64,000 nucleotides of DNA from Epiperipatus broadwayi. Taxonomy: Eukaryota; Onychophora; Udeonychophora; Euonychophora; Peripatidae. Positions within the stretch are counted from its first letter, which is position 1, and each line of letters starts with the position of its first letter. The notes beneath the pieces are model-generated. The model was not told where the DNA came from, made no database searches, and saw nothing but the letters and a program-made list of their open reading frames with translations. Both the position numbers and the translations under genes were made by a program. Shown here piece after piece: positions 1-12,439 of the stretch. Where the stretch lies: contig JAQFVV010012536.1 of NCBI GenBank assembly GCA_028023455.1, positions 1,880,001 through 1,944,000 of the forward strand. Direction: 5' to 3'.

Positions 1-1819
1 AAGTTGTCAAAAATTTATACAGTAAAATTTAGAAGGGTTAAATTTTGTATAATACTATAATTTGTGCATATCATATAAAGTATAAACAAATACTTCTTTC
101 TTCGTGCACTTTTTGGCATGTAATATTTTATTTTTGACTTGACAAACCTTACAGTTTTGACTGTCCAGCAGTTTTCTTCAAAGCTATAATATATAAAAAT
201 ATATGAACGCATAAAATTTATAACATATATTAGTTAAACTATACGTAACTAAATATAACAAATTTTATGACTGAGAAAGATTTATGAAGTTAACAATGAA
301 TTATTGCACAATAAAAGATGTATAAAAAAGGATACAGGATAATAAAATATATTTATATGACCAAAAGATCGAAAGTGTATTTAACCAATCGCAGTACTGC
401 CAAAAAATTTTAAATAAATTTCTTTTAAATACTTGCTATTAGAATCCCCCCCCCCCTTTGCACACACACACTACTTACTGTTTTGTTTTTGAAATATCTA
501 TCAGATTGAGTTTCAAACAAACAAAAAAGAGTTTTCAATAAAGTTGGTCATGAATGTCTTCCAATTCTCCGTATAAATACTATTTTTTTTAAAAAAAAAT
601 CTCTCTCCTTAGATGTCTTCCATTTTTTTTATTATTAAATATAATAAAAATAAATAAATAAAGGTACTTTAATATTAGATCTGCTGTGAAATATCACAGC
701 CGTACTGGGTTAGGGTTGAGGTCGAATTTCATCGCACTTTTATGTAATATGTGTAATTTTTTTTAGCTAGAACTCAAAATATATTTATTATTTTGAGTTA
801 GTATACTTTTTATTATTATTATTTACTTTGTTATTTTCCTTAAGTCCATTTATGAAAAAAATGACGTGAGTAGAATTATTTCTCTTCCTAATAAAATAAA
901 AATAAATGTTTAGAATTGTTTCGCATCTAATTATCTACCACTGGATGAATTTTTGAAGCATAATTTTTTTTTTTTTTTAAACTTTCTTAGCTTTAGGCCA
1001 AATCAGTGCGTGTTTCACTGTGTTGTTATTCTTACTAATTATTTTTCATACCTGTAAGTGATCAGCGAGTTATCTTTTTTTTTTTATTAATTATTAAAAC
1101 AATATATTAATAATTGTAAGTTAATAATATTTCAAACATTTCATACTATTCGTTTAGCTTAATTTATTTTGATTAATTATAGGATTACTTTTAATAGTTT
1201 AGGATTAAAAATGGCCCGTGATGTAAAATATTTGCAGTTACTAATGTTTACTCCTAATTATTTTAAACAGTTTAAAACAAGACGACTTTTTTTCTTCCGA
1301 TGTTTTTTTCTCTTCTCGAACTAACCATTTGTAATAAGTAAGATTTCTAAAAGATGTATTTCTTAAATTAAAGTATTCAGCTTGGGTTGTTTATTCTGCT
1401 TGATTACCTTATTAATTACAGAAGAATGAATGTTCTTTGAAACAGGATTTACAATTTTGCTTGAAGGATATTTTATGTAGTAATAATTTGGAAGGTACTT
1501 GTTTAACTCAGGTAATTCCTTAAAGGCTGATAGGAGTGAAAATTTCCAGTTTTCAATTACTTGTAATTGGAAATATAATAAAAAAAATCTTCTTGCATGA
1601 CCAATTTTATAATTAAGACAGTTGTTATTTCCAAGAAATAAGCTCCAAATGTAATATATATAATATGTACATGTAAATAAATTATAATCACTTGTTTAAG
1701 AAGTAATAACAGAGAATAACAGTTCCAATTAGTTCGTCAAAAAGATGTGTTTACGACAATTAGAAAATATATTTTTCGACATTACGTATAACTTCCGTTA
1801 GTAAGCATGACCCACTTAT
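1..1819. other. AT-rich DNA, nothing assigned
   Basis: I see no gene or recognisable repeat here. The stretch is strongly AT-rich with many poly-A and poly-T runs and one C homopolymer near 447-457. The only frame over 60 codons (15-212, minus) has low-complexity composition and no recognisable domain, so I do not call it. Confidence 0.6.
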
Positions 1820-1911
1820 GTTAGTCGGCGCAATTGTAGAGCGTTCCGACTTGGGATCGGAACTTCGAAGATCCCAGGATCGATTCTGACATGTGAATCT
1901 TTTTTTTTTTT
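1820..1911 (+). repeat. tRNA-like sequence (tRNA-Pro-like pseudogene or SINE head)
   Basis: An anticodon-arm-like hairpin has perfect 7-bp arms (1843-1849 with 1857-1863) and a 7-nt loop CTTGGGA, which places TGG (proline) at the anticodon position. An A-box-like GGCGCAATTGTAGAGC lies upstream and a B-box-like GGATCGATTCT downstream. A run of about 12 T at 1900-1911 could end Pol III transcription. The acceptor and T stems do not close cleanly, so I take it as a tRNA-derived retroposon head or a tRNA pseudogene, not a working tRNA. Confidence 0.5.
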
Positions 1912-2984
1912 AGTTATTAGATTGCTTAGCCAACGCAAAATGACTATTTCCATTCATTATCCTAGATGTGTACAATGATTAACAAGTTCATAATAAGCAA
2001 GCATTAGAAATGATGATCATGTATTGTTTTAAGTTCATAATAAGTTATTCAAATAAGGATACAATCAAATGTAAACATACTCTCATTTATATACGGCTTA
2101 CTTCGGATTTTCGTGGAACACGCCATCATTTGATCATTTTCAAGGTCATTCTGATGAAGATTTTTAAATGACCACCATAAACTCATTATGAAAGGAAATG
2201 ATTTAGCAATATTCAATGCAAAAGGCAAATTATACAGATCATCAAAGTTAACAGTTACATGAAAGTTATAGTTGATATATAAACAAATAAGATTTCAAAA
2301 AGAAGCCATCTTATGTGATTCTGTTAAATGAAGTGTTTTTACAACTTATCCAAAACTCAAAGATATCTGGTATGTGTGGCATTTGACATCAATTATAGGG
2401 ATACAGTCATAACTACGAAATATTGACTGCTTAATGTATTAACTTACTATCTATATGCACCAGATTGTGGAGATAATGATTTTGGATAAAGGTGTCCTTA
2501 GATATAATCTATTCATCAGGCAGACTTATTAGAACAGATAGAACTTTTTATTGAACATCCATGAACTATAGGTAAAAGCCTGCCATACCTATCATAAAAT
2601 TACATCAATCAAGACTTGAACTTTTATTATCACATGCAATGAGTCCCATTATTACAGAACATGTCTATGATAAGAGATCAGCTTAGATATGTGGTAACAG
2701 AAATGTCACTATTATGTTCAAAAAAATCAATTTTTTTAAATCTAGAGATTACTAAACTCATGACTATAAATGGTGAACCACAGCAGTGGTTTTTTATGAA
2801 GTATTAATAGTTATGACGGTCAAGTTATCTTTATAAACATTTTTATGACATCAATGCATAGATGAACTGGTTATAATTTTATATAATGTTTCTTTTGAAA
2901 GTTAATACTTTGGGAAACTTCTAGCAGTATGCTCACTCTCTTCCAACATGACAGTTACATCCAAGAAATTCCAGAATCTTCTTC
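1912..2984. other. unassigned AT-rich DNA, possibly upstream part of the LINE
   Basis: No frame can be followed here. The segment directly precedes a decayed reverse transcriptase on the plus strand and may contain eroded upstream parts of the same LINE, but I could not align any endonuclease motif. Confidence 0.35.
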
Positions 2985-3735
2985 AACCAGCATTATTATT
3001 TGATATATCACCCTATTACACATGTATGAGTCATTATTAAAAATATTGACAGATTGTATGTTGTTTATTTTGACTTATTTAAGGCTTTCGACAGAGCAAA
3101 TCATAAGATTCTTGTAAAACTATAAATTAGACTTTTCTGCAGAGCTTATTGAATGGTAGAAAAGCATTTGTCAAATATAATGATTTCTACTTTATATGGG
3201 TGTAATTTGAATGTGCTACAGGGCAGCACTTTGGCTCATTCATATAAATGATTTTAAAGATTATTTTAAGTATTCAATTTTAATATATTATACTGATGGT
3301 CATAAGATTGTTAAGTGAATAATCACATTGAAAGATTGCATTTCTCTACAAGTTAATATTAATAACTTTACGAGCTGGTCCAATTATAATAAAATTAGGA
3401 TCAATATGAATAAATGTTCAGCCATATCACATTCTTATAATTCTGACTACTGTAGTATATCTTATTGTATTGATAAGTATAAAATTAAATATAACATTTT
3501 TAAAAATATCCTTATGTTCTTTTTATACCTAATGGGTCTTTTCCACACATATACTGAATCCACAGGTAATAGAACTTTCAAAATTATTGGAATATTTTTT
3601 AGGTATAACAAATTGCCCAGTGGTAAACAATTTACAAGTTGTTTAAATCTTTCATTTTTCTTCTTATTGAATTGCATCTCTTATTTGGAATCCTTATCCC
3701 AATCAGAATGTCATTGTAATCTAATCATTAACAGA
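2985..3735 (+). pseudogene. LINE reverse transcriptase remnant (Jockey/I/CR1-like), broken
   Basis: This is a decayed non-LTR retrotransposon reverse transcriptase. Near 3060-3118 the plus strand reads YFDLFKAFDRANHKILVK, which matches the RT palm motif (F/Y-x-D-x-x-KAFD-x-V-x-H-x-x-L). Near 3215-3310 is a degenerate LQGS block followed by INDF, then YTDG where the catalytic YADD is normally found. From 3328 the frame gives LQVNINNFTSWSNYNKIR and then NMNKCSA, matching the region after the YADD box. Near 3680-3710 another frame reads LIWNPYPNQN, the thumb-proximal motif. Frameshifts, stops and the altered YADD make it inactive. The clade is inferred from these motifs only. Confidence 0.82.
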
Positions 3736-3760
3736 TAAATTATAATAAAGATACATTAAC

Positions 3761-4114
3761 GATTTATCCACTGCTTTGAAAACTTTTTAGCAAAAACCTT
3801 TTATTGTATCTATATGCATGCACAGTCATATGTTTCAACTGTTCTGCAGTCTTTGTGAACATGTTTTAGCAAGAACCTTTTATTGTATCTATAAGCATGC
3901 ACGAACTTATATTTTGATTGTTCTGCAGTCTTCCTGAACATGTTTTAGCAAAAACCTTTTATTGTATCTATATGCATGCACAATTTTACGTTTTGACTGC
4001 CCATGCACGATCTTACGTTTCGACTGTCCAGGACAGTCGAAACCTAAGATCATGCATGTGAATAGATACAATAAAAAGATTTTTGCTAAAAAGTGTTCAA
4101 AATAGTGGATAAAT
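3761..4114. repeat. inverted repeat with three internal ~80-bp tandem units and a central hairpin
   Basis: The ends are inverted copies of each other (ATTTATCCACTG at the left, AGTGGATAAATT at the right). The left part holds three copies of an approximately 80-bp unit ending in CTGCAGTCTT-like sequence and containing TTTTATTGTATCTATATGCA. The centre is a 13-bp perfect hairpin, 4017-4029 with 4031-4043, around a single A. This resembles a small foldback/MITE whose left arm was tandemly amplified. No transposase is present. Confidence 0.7.
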
Positions 4115-4640
4115 TGCATTTATATAAGATGTTACAGGAAAATAAATGAAGTGATGAATTTGGTAATATTTCTAGAGATACATCAGCTTAAATAAAGATA
4201 ACATATATTTTTTGTTTAAGAAGAAAGAGGTAAAAGATTTCAATTTTTTATAAAAAATCTTTACTAGCAGAGGAAGAATTAACCCATATTTGACAATATA
4301 TTTGTATTCAATTCTGGAAAGGCTAAAATTACAAAGTGTGACTTTTTCAGGAACAGAAGTACACTTCTTTTCTTTATGTTTTATTTCACTTGCCACAACA
4401 AGCCATTAAGCTCGAAACCAATTGTTCTGGAGATGAGGATAGTACAATAAAGATTTTGAATTCTTTCTTTGTTGGCACTTATTATTAAAGCTTATTTGGA
4501 GGTAGTGGCAAGCTCCATCTAGTGAATATATATATTACACAAAAATTGCACTATAACGCGTTAATGAAGTTCATTCTTTCATTATATATAAAACAAATTC
4601 AACTGTTAGTGAAATAATTGTTAGTGAGAATGTCTTTTTA
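4115..4640. other. unassigned AT-rich DNA
   Basis: I see nothing coding. A short CTCCATCTAGTG motif at about 4514-4525 resembles the ends of the small MITE at 18361-18576, but no partner end is visible. Confidence 0.4.
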
Positions 4641-5160
4641 TAAATATTATTTAAAAACCAAAATCATTTATTGTTTGTTTAATGCGTATTTAAACTAACA
4701 ATTTTTTTTGTGTAATGCCATCGTTTCATTAAGATCGCAAATGTTTTTTTTTTTTTTTGCTTTCAAATATCATTCTAAAAAGTTGTTAAGAGTTCAACTC
4801 GTACATATTTGAATGTATTGTTATTTAAAAACCAAAATCATTTACTGTTTGTTTGGTGCGTATTTAAACTAACAACTTTTTTGTGTAATGCTGTCATTTC
4901 ATTAAGATCGCAAATGATATTTTTTTTTGCTTTCAAATGTCATTCTAAAAAGTTGTTACAAGACCAACTCCTACATATTTGAATGTCTTATTATTTAAAA
5001 ACCAAAATCATTTACTGTTATTTAGTAGGTATTTAAACTAACATTTTTTTGTGTAATGCCGTCATTTCATTAAGATCGCAAATCACTTTTTTTTTATTTC
5101 AAATGTCGTTCAAAAGTTGATAGTGTCCAAGTTGTACATATTTGAATCTTTTGTTCAAAA
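4641..5160. repeat. tandem repeat, ~170-174-bp unit, three copies
   Basis: The anchor TTAAAAACCAAAATCATTTA begins at about 4651, 4825 and 4995, giving periods of 174 and 170 bp. Each unit continues through TTAAACTAACA, a GTGTAATGC block, CATTAAGATCGCAAAT, a poly-T run and TACATATTTGAATGT. The copies differ by point changes and by poly-T length. A fourth partial copy fades out near 5150-5165. Satellite or minisatellite of unknown origin. Confidence 0.85.
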
Positions 5161-5554
5161 TCATACATTTTTTATTGAAAATGATAAATATGTTTATTAT
5201 GTTTTTTACTTTTAGTTATTTTTAGTACTGCAACACAGAACAGGTATTAGACCTAGTGTGCTTGCCCTTTTCACATTGATATCAACTCTCTCCCAATAAC
5301 TTTGTATATCTTGCCAAAATATCATGTACAAGATCCATGTACACATTTTTTTTGCCTAAAAAGTTATGTGGAAGATCTGTATATATGTTATTTTTGTCAG
5401 ATCCCAAGATTACACAGTTATCAGCAGATTGTTATGAATGTGAATAGGCACAGTAGGTCTAATACATGCTCTGTGTTGCAGTTCTAATACCAAAACACCC
5501 AAAAGTATATAATAAAATGAAGATTTAAATTAAACTTTTTACAAATCATTTATT
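5161..5554. other. unassigned sequence before the foldback element
   Basis: There is an imperfect inverted pair around TAGTACTGCAACACAGAACA (about 5225-5244) and TGCTCTGTGTTGCAG near 5468-5482, so a small hairpin element about 250 bp long may lie here. Nothing coding is recognised. Confidence 0.35.
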
Positions 5555-5650
5555 GGTACTTTAACCCGACGTGCTATGTCGCCATCAGGCGACACTGCGG
5601 TACCATCAACAACTAACTGGTCAGAAACCTGCAAGTGATAAAATTTTTTT

Positions 5651-5910
5651 TCAAAAAGTGCCTGAAAATCGACAACTAAAAAAGCCCGAGGCTACACATA
5701 TCAAAATGCTGAAAATCGGCAAGTAAAAAATAAATTTATATCAAAAAGTGCCTGAAAATCGACAACTAAAAAAGCCCGAGGATACACATATCAAAATGCT
5801 GAAAATTGACAAGTAAAAAATAAATTTATATCAAAAAGTGCCTGAAAATCAACAACTAAAAAAGCCCGAGGATACACATATCAAAATGCTGAAAATTGAC
5901 AAGTAAAAAA
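5651..5910. repeat. three ~75-80-bp tandem units in the left arm of the foldback
   Basis: The block AAAAAGTGCCTGAAAATC, then an ACAACTAAAAAAGCCCGAGG block and CACATATCAAAATGCTGAAAA, repeats three times. The right arm carries the same three units inverted at about 8790-9030, so the array was present before, or copied during, formation of the inverted structure. Confidence 0.8.
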
Positions 5911-6226
5911 TAAATGCCTGATGCTGTATATATTCAAGAAATATTGCGAAAGTCCAAATTTTAAAAAAAAAACACTCAAAATGCTATAAAATTTAAAATT
6001 AAAATATATATATAGCTGAAAAATTAAAAAAAAAAAATAGAAATAGCTGAAAATACGTTACCCCCCCCTCCCACAAGCAATAATTATCCACTTAAATTGA
6101 CAAGTAAAAATTCCTGATGCTGTATATATTCAAGAAATATTGTGAAAGTCCAAATTTTTTTTAAAAAAAACAATCAAAATGCTATAAAATTTAAAATTAA
6201 AATATATATATAGCTGAAAATGAAAA

Positions 6227-6312
6227 GCAATATACAAGAAACCATTAACAATGGTGGAAGGCGGGAAAAGCAATATACAAGAAACCATTAACAATGGTGG
6301 AAGGCGGGAAAT
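6227..6312. repeat. 41-bp direct duplication within the foldback arm
   Basis: AGCAATATACAAGAAACCAT followed by TAACAATGGTGGAAGGCGGG occurs twice back to back. The right arm carries the same doublet inverted (about 8366-8453). Confidence 0.8.
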
Positions 6313-7496
6313 GCAAAAACAGAATTTCATCAAATTATTTATTAAGCTTCCAATTTGCATTTATCTGCAATGCATTCAAAAGCAGTTATTTGGTCTCTGT
6401 TTTAAAATTATGGCATTATCATTTAAATTCATCAAGCAGTACATAAAAAATAATTATCAACGTAAAATATACCCCTACCACACAAAATAACTGAAATTCA
6501 CAATTTACGTCTTGGGTGTAATACTTAAAAAATAAACGATTATAAACATTATCAAATCATTTAAATTCATCAATATTTAATAAAAAAAAGCAATATACAA
6601 AAAATAATTACCAATGTCTTTCCAGAAATTTCAATGATTGCACTTTTTTCGGTTCAAGAAAAGCTATGACATCACCTTTTGAAGACACAAAGCTGACGTG
6701 TAATAGAAAAATTATTTGCTGCATAACATTTTGAAGATACAAAGCTTTCGTGAAATAGAAAGATTATTTGCAGCATAAAAATCCATTAGCTATCAAATAA
6801 TAAAACGAATTAAATATCCATGATCTTTTACAACTTTTTTTTTAAATTTTGCTTTCTAAGGTTAAACTTATTAACATTACCAAATGAATGAAAAATGGTG
6901 GTGCTCACTGTAAATCAAATCTATTTTTAAAATTACCATTTAACGTACTCGTAAAAGTTAGAAACTGATAAAAAGTTGCCTAAACATTTCATCATATACG
7001 CATATTATATGAGATTCTTAGGAAAATACTGAATGAAATCTATACACATATGGCAATTAAAAATTTAAAAAAAGAAATATAATGGCACCGTAATATATTG
7101 GATCACAATTTCTACTCATTAATGAAATATGACGTAATAGACATTGTACAGAAAAATGTAATTTCCAAAGCTGACAAATTTAATCCAAAATGTAAGTGAA
7201 TTAGTCTTTTGAAATACCTGCTTAGTTTTATTACGTGTTAATTTTTTCGTACTGCTAGAAATACAAGTTGTTGGGATTATTTTTATTTTTTGACTTAGTT
7301 AATGTGGATTATTTTCTTACGCAAATGAATACAACGGTAAACATGCACAAACTTTTGTGAAACGCTTCAAAAACCCCGCACTGAAATATTAGCCGCTGAA
7401 ATTGAAGTAGCATCTTTTTCATAATTTTTTACGGTATTTACTATTCAAAATGATCAAAATTTGGGATCATCCTAACACAGAATATGAAGCAGCATA

Positions 7497-8100
7497 TAAT
7501 CTTTCTATTTCACGAAAGCTTTGTATCTTCAAAATGTTATGCTGCAAATAATTTTTCTATTACACGTCAGTTTTGTATCTTCAAAATGTGATGTCATAGC
7601 TTTTCTGGACCAGCTTGAAAAATAATTTTTTGAAACAAAAACAGTGCAATCATTGAAATTTCTGGAAAGCCATTGGCAATTATTTTTTGTCTATTGCTAT
7701 TTATCAGTTTCTAAGTTTTACGAGTATGTTAAATGGTAATTTTAAAAATAGATTTGATTTACAGTGAGCACCGCTATTTTTCATTCATTTGGTAATGTTA
7801 ATAAGTTAACTTTAACCTTAGAAAGCAAAATTTAAAAAAAAAGTTGTAAAAGATAATGGATATTTAATTCATTTTATTATTTGATACCTAATGGATTTTT
7901 ATGCTGCAAATAATCTTTCTATTTCACGAAAGCTTTGTATCTTCAAAATGTTATGCTGAAATAATTTTTCTATTACACGTCAGTTTTGTATCTTCAAAAT
8001 GTGATGTCATAGCTTTTCTTAAACCAAAAAAAGTGCAATCATTGAAATTTCTGGAAAGACATTGGTAATTATTTTTTGTATATTGCTTTTTTTCATTAAA
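7497..8100. repeat. direct duplication at the foldback spacer/right-arm border
   Basis: About 200 bp starting TCTTTCTATTTCACGAAAGC at 7500 repeats in direct orientation from about 7914. The first copy lies in the spacer and the second in the right arm. This partial third arm copy shows internal rearrangement after, or during, formation of the element. Confidence 0.75.
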
Positions 8101-9116
8101 TATTGATGAATTTAAATGATTTGATAATGTTTATAATCGTTTATTTTTTAAGTATTATACCTAAGATGTAAATTGTGAATTTCAGTTATTTTGTGTGGTA
8201 GGGGTATATTTTACGTTGATAATTATTTTTTATGTACTGCTTGACAAATTTAAATGATAATGCCATAATTTTAAAGCAGAGACCAAATAATTGCTTTTGA
8301 ATGCATTGCAGATAAATGCAAATTGGAAGCTTAATAAATAATTTGATGAAATTCTGTTTTTGCATCTCCCGCCTTCCACCATTGTTAATGGTTTCTTGTA
8401 TATTGCATTTCCCACCTTCCACCATTGTTAATGGTTTTTTGTATATTGCTTTTCATTTTCAGCTATATATATTTTTTTTAATTTTAAATTTTATAGCATT
8501 TTGATTGTTTTTTTTTTAAAAAAATTGGACTTTTGCAATATTTCTTGAATATATACTGCATCAGACATTTTTACTTGTCAATTTAAGTGGATAATTATTG
8601 CTTGAGGGAGGGGGGGTTTAATGTATTTTCAGCTATTTTTTTTTTTAATTTTTCAGCTATATATATATATATTAATTTTAAATTTTATAGCATTTTGAGT
8701 GGTTTTTTTTTTAAATTTGGACTTTCGCAATATTTCTTGAATATATACAGCATCAGGCATTTATTTTTTACTTGTCAATTTTCAGCATTTTGATATGTGT
8801 ATCCTCAGGCTTTTTTAGTTGTCGATTTTCAGACACTTTTTGACATAAATTTATTTTTTACTTGCCGATTTTCAGCATTTTGATATGTGTAACCTTCGGC
8901 TTTTTTAGTTGTCGATTTTCAGGCACTTTTTGATATAAATTTGTTTTTTTACTTGCCGATTTTCCGCATTTTGATATGTGTAGCCTCAGGCTTTTTTAGT
9001 TGTCAATTTCCAGGCACTTTTTGAAAAAAAAAATTATCACTTGCAGGTTTCTGACCGGTTGTTGATGGTACCGCAGCATCGCTTGGTGGCGACATAGCAC
9101 GTCGGGTTAAAGTACC

Positions 9117-9605
9117 TTTTTATAATTTCAGATAACTTAGATGTTCTTTTCTTGCCAGGATCAGAATTTAAAATAGAATACTTCCCTTTATTTAATTCTA
9201 AAGAAACTTTAATTTAAAATCACTATTATTTAATGATTCAAAGCAATCATCTTTGCCTTCTTTTAATAGGGTAAATATCACTGGCCTTTTTGAATCATTT
9301 ATGAGATTTTTTTTTTTGAATTCCTTTAATCCTAATTATCCATTGTTTGTCTATACTTGTTTTGAATTTAATGTCTGCTCATAACTTTAGATTAGCTCAT
9401 TTTTATATTCATTTTCTCTATTCCTTAACAATGTTTTAAATCTTAATTCACATAGTCCTACATTATTTAAGTCATTTTTTTTTTAAATTTTAGCCAAGAA
9501 ATTCCTTATTAGGTTTATTGATAACCTTCATATTCCCAACACCAATTCTTACAATCTACTTATTTCCATAATTCATTCAATATATTACATCCTTTTTTGC
9601 AATTG
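9117..9605. other. unassigned T-rich DNA
   Basis: I recognise no gene or repeat in this stretch. Confidence 0.4.
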
Positions 9606-9795
9606 TAATCTTAGACATATAAATGATCAGACATTTATAAAGAAAAGGTAGATGTGTGTTGTTTTAAAAATTGGCTTTATTCACGCTGAGCATGCTTTTG
9701 ATTCGCTGGTAGTCATACTCATAGTCAATTTTTAAACCAATGTACATCTACATTTTCTTTATAAATTTCAGAACATTTATATGTCTAAAATTAAT
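9606..9795. repeat. small inverted repeat (~190 bp)
   Basis: Arms of roughly 70 bp (about 9606-9677 and 9725-9795) pair through TTTATAAAGAAAAGGTAGAT on the left and ATCTACATTTTCTTTATAAA on the right. The spacer of about 45 bp contains GCTGAGCATGCTTTTGATTC. Probably a MITE or foldback remnant; no target duplication could be defined. Confidence 0.7.
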
Positions 9796-10979
9796 TAAAA
9801 TCCATTATCTATCGGTTTGCAATAGTAACTGAATTGGTGTGTTTTACTCTGGATAATAATGTTTTCCTCACAATAATTTTTCACTTTTTTTATTGGTTAT
9901 TCAAAATAATGATAATGAATATATCGTTGTTCTATTTACTTCAATCATAAGGATGCCTTGCATAAAGTAAGATAGTCAAAGTAATAATAAATATTATTTT
10001 ATTTTATTTCTAAAAAGTAGATTAACCAAAATAGTAATAGATAAGAGAAATTAAGAACTACTCTAATTTAACAATTCATAGTAGGATCAAACGTCAGATA
10101 TCTCAAAAATTATGCTTTTTCTATGCTGTGATTTAGAATTGAAGTTTCTAAAAGAGTTGTCGGGATTCTTGAATTTGAGAATTTTAGATATTAATTTAAT
10201 ATATTTTAAATGCTGGTCCCAAATCACTTTTATCAGAGCAATCTCTGCCAATTTATTTCAAAATTGAAATTCAATCAATTTCTTATCTGTCTTTACATCA
10301 GTCACATCACCAATATCATGCTCTGTATAGCAGCGGAATGTAATATTAATATAATTTGTTCTTTATTATTTTTTACAATCCTTTTTTACAACCTACTATT
10401 GATAGTTTCGATTGTCCCAGCAATCTTCTTCAGAACTATAACAAACACACTACAAATACATGATTACAAATATACATGAACATATTTTACATTTTATATA
10501 TATTCATATATTCTATCTTATAATCATTAATTGTATGCCCACATATATCTTTATGGTAGGCACACAAACTAAAAATTTCTGCATTGATTAATCCTAGGCT
10601 TAACTGCCACATTGATGCTCAAAAATCGTAAGTGCATCTATTGAACATCTAAATCTACTATTAAATATATGATTTTGATATTTCATGAATATAATCAGGT
10701 AATCATAATAAAGGTTAATATGATAATTGTTCATTGCATAATCTTTTTATAATCTTCTTATTGAACTATAATTATCTATATCTTCTGATTCCCAAACCCC
10801 ATGTCTTTCTGTCCATACCTAGATTTTATTGAAAAAAAATTTTTATTCGACTTTTCTCTTTTTTTAATTTCATTTTGAATACCCACTTATTCTCTTTCCT
10901 AGTGGTATCCAATTTAATATTTATTTTGAAATCCTTCCTAAAACATTCTTTTTACACGTCCATATTATTCCAATTGTTA
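9796..10979. other. unassigned AT-rich DNA
   Basis: I recognise no gene. The 89-codon frame at 10210-10479 (plus) has no recognisable domain. The downstream end of the minus-strand LINE remnant may extend into the right side of this stretch but is too decayed to follow. Confidence 0.35.
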
Positions 10980-11560
10980 TTCTGATGTAATTGACTAGTA
11001 TTTTCAGTATTCATTATTTCTCAAATTTTTTAATTACTTATGCACTCTCTTCTTTACCTTTTTGTAAATCTTCATCAATAATCCATTTATGTAATCATCA
11101 ATTCTGCCATTCTTTTCTTCAATTGCAAACTTCACTCCCATATATAATGATACATTTAACGAATTAGGTTTACATTAATCTTTTATTGGCTTATGATGTA
11201 TTCTGATATCACAATAGTCCATTTAATATTACTACATCTTTTCTATCCAGTATATTTCTTTCGCTTAAAGTTTCATCTCTTATTCTCTTATGTGTGATTT
11301 TCATTCCTAGGTAATTATAATATTCACGTTTTCCAATCTGCTATTCATCTTCCAATATTATATCTTGTTGTCTTCCTTCAATACATATATTTTTTTGTTT
11401 TTGTTATAATTATTTCTATGCTTTATTTTTTATATTTCTCTGTTAATTTTCTAGCCATGTAGTCAACTTATCATCATTCTGAGCCTAAACTATTTCATTA
11501 TAATTTAAAATTTAGCTATTGCCCTACGTTATTTATATATTTTTTCCTTTTTAATCATTC
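10980..11560 (-). pseudogene. LINE reverse transcriptase C-terminal remnant, heavily frameshifted
   Basis: Read on the minus strand across frame changes, the segment gives REYYNYLGMKITHKRIRDE, followed by LNGLLWYQ and IIIYGSEVC. This is the order seen in the RT thumb and connection of many invertebrate non-LTR elements (YLG, then a rearranged-subunit motif, then LYGSETW). Further upstream on the minus strand a TWLE-like block and KNICIEG resemble the stretch that precedes YLG in those proteins. Many stops and shifts show it is dead. I identify only the RT C-terminal half; the 5' part is not visible. Confidence 0.6.
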
Positions 11561-12439
11561 ATCTTTTTTAATGTTATTAACAAATAAATTGATTTATACT
11601 ATTGATATGTTTTTATAATGCTGTATATTAATATAAATTTTAGTTTAATTTATTGCCTTTTGTTATATTATTGTTACATGTATATGCCATAATATACAAC
11701 AAGAAAAATCAGCTTTTTGATTTTTATTGTAAAAATGAATAATATAAACTATTTAAAAATTTATAATGATTAATCTTTAAATAAAATAAATGTTGTTTTT
11801 TTTTAAATATTATTTTATATATTATTGATGAAATGAAATTTTTCCTTTTATTAAATTGTTAATTAAAATTATACTGCCGTTTAAATATTCTATATTTCAA
11901 TATCTAGGCTTTAATAAATATTTAACCATTTCGATAATACAATATCCAACTATTTTTATCTTTTTTTAAAAGCCTGCGACTTTTTTAAAATGAAAACATA
12001 TGGATGTTTTTCGTTTCCACTACACTATTGCCACCTATTGTACACTTGGGTAATTCAATTGGTAAAAATAAAAACCAGAAACCAATCTAAAGATAGTAAT
12101 TAAATTATACTGTCATCAGATAAACCACTAATTGCTCAAGCTGGAATAGAAGAAAGAGAAATAGTATTCTTGCTTATATTATAAGCTGAAAAAAATCAAA
12201 TGACATTTAAGCAATAATGTTTTTGTGGACTCAAATAGGAAGCTAGAGAAGAAGAATAAAGAGAGATTATTTAAGTAGTTTGTTTTTTTTTGGGGGGGGG
12301 GGGGCGGCTTGCAAAGATTGTATCAAAGTTTCAGGAAATGTTGCAAAATTATCAGAATAAAGTAAAAAAATAGGATTAAAAACTAAACAGATTAAAGTAA
12401 TGTTCAATGGATTTTCTCAGAAAAAGAAAATAAAGTTGA
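11561..12439. other. unassigned AT-rich DNA with a T-then-G homopolymer
   Basis: Nothing coding is recognised. A poly-T tract runs directly into about 12 G at 12290-12303, one of several T/G or C homopolymer junctions in the window (also 34904-34918 and 41971-41996). Confidence 0.4.

Larger units (their letters stand above)
5555..9116. mobile_element. 3.6-kb foldback element with ~1.4-kb inverted arms, no transposase
   Basis: The two ends are inverted copies: GGTACTTTAACCCGACGTG starts at 5555 and its complement ends at 9116. The inverted arms run about 5555-6975 and 7703-9116 around a spacer of about 730 bp. Just inside each end is TTAA followed by CCC (5561-5567, with GGGTTAA at 9104-9110), which is how piggyBac-like elements begin (TTAA target, CCC tip). 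However, six more bases outside TTAA are also inverted, so the true terminus may be GGTAC, and I see no clear target duplication there. Short frames in both arms encode the same peptides only because the arms are copies. It is a non-autonomous foldback; superfamily uncertain. Confidence 0.85.

Noticed and set aside
1820-1911. Functional tRNA-Pro gene
   Set aside because: Anticodon hairpin is convincing, but acceptor and T stems do not close and the context is repeat-rich; called tRNA-like only.
2145-2180. TCTGATGAAGATT as a hammerhead core
   Set aside because: No stem II or GAAA box follows.
4640-5130. CRISPR-like array (regular repeats at ~170 bp)
   Set aside because: Repeats are contiguous tandem units without unique spacers in a eukaryotic, retroelement-rich context.
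6251-8504. Matching ~79-codon frames at 6251-6490 (+) and 8186-8425 (-)
   Set aside because: They lie at equivalent positions of the two inverted foldback arms and are translations of duplicated AT-rich DNA. No protein family recognised.
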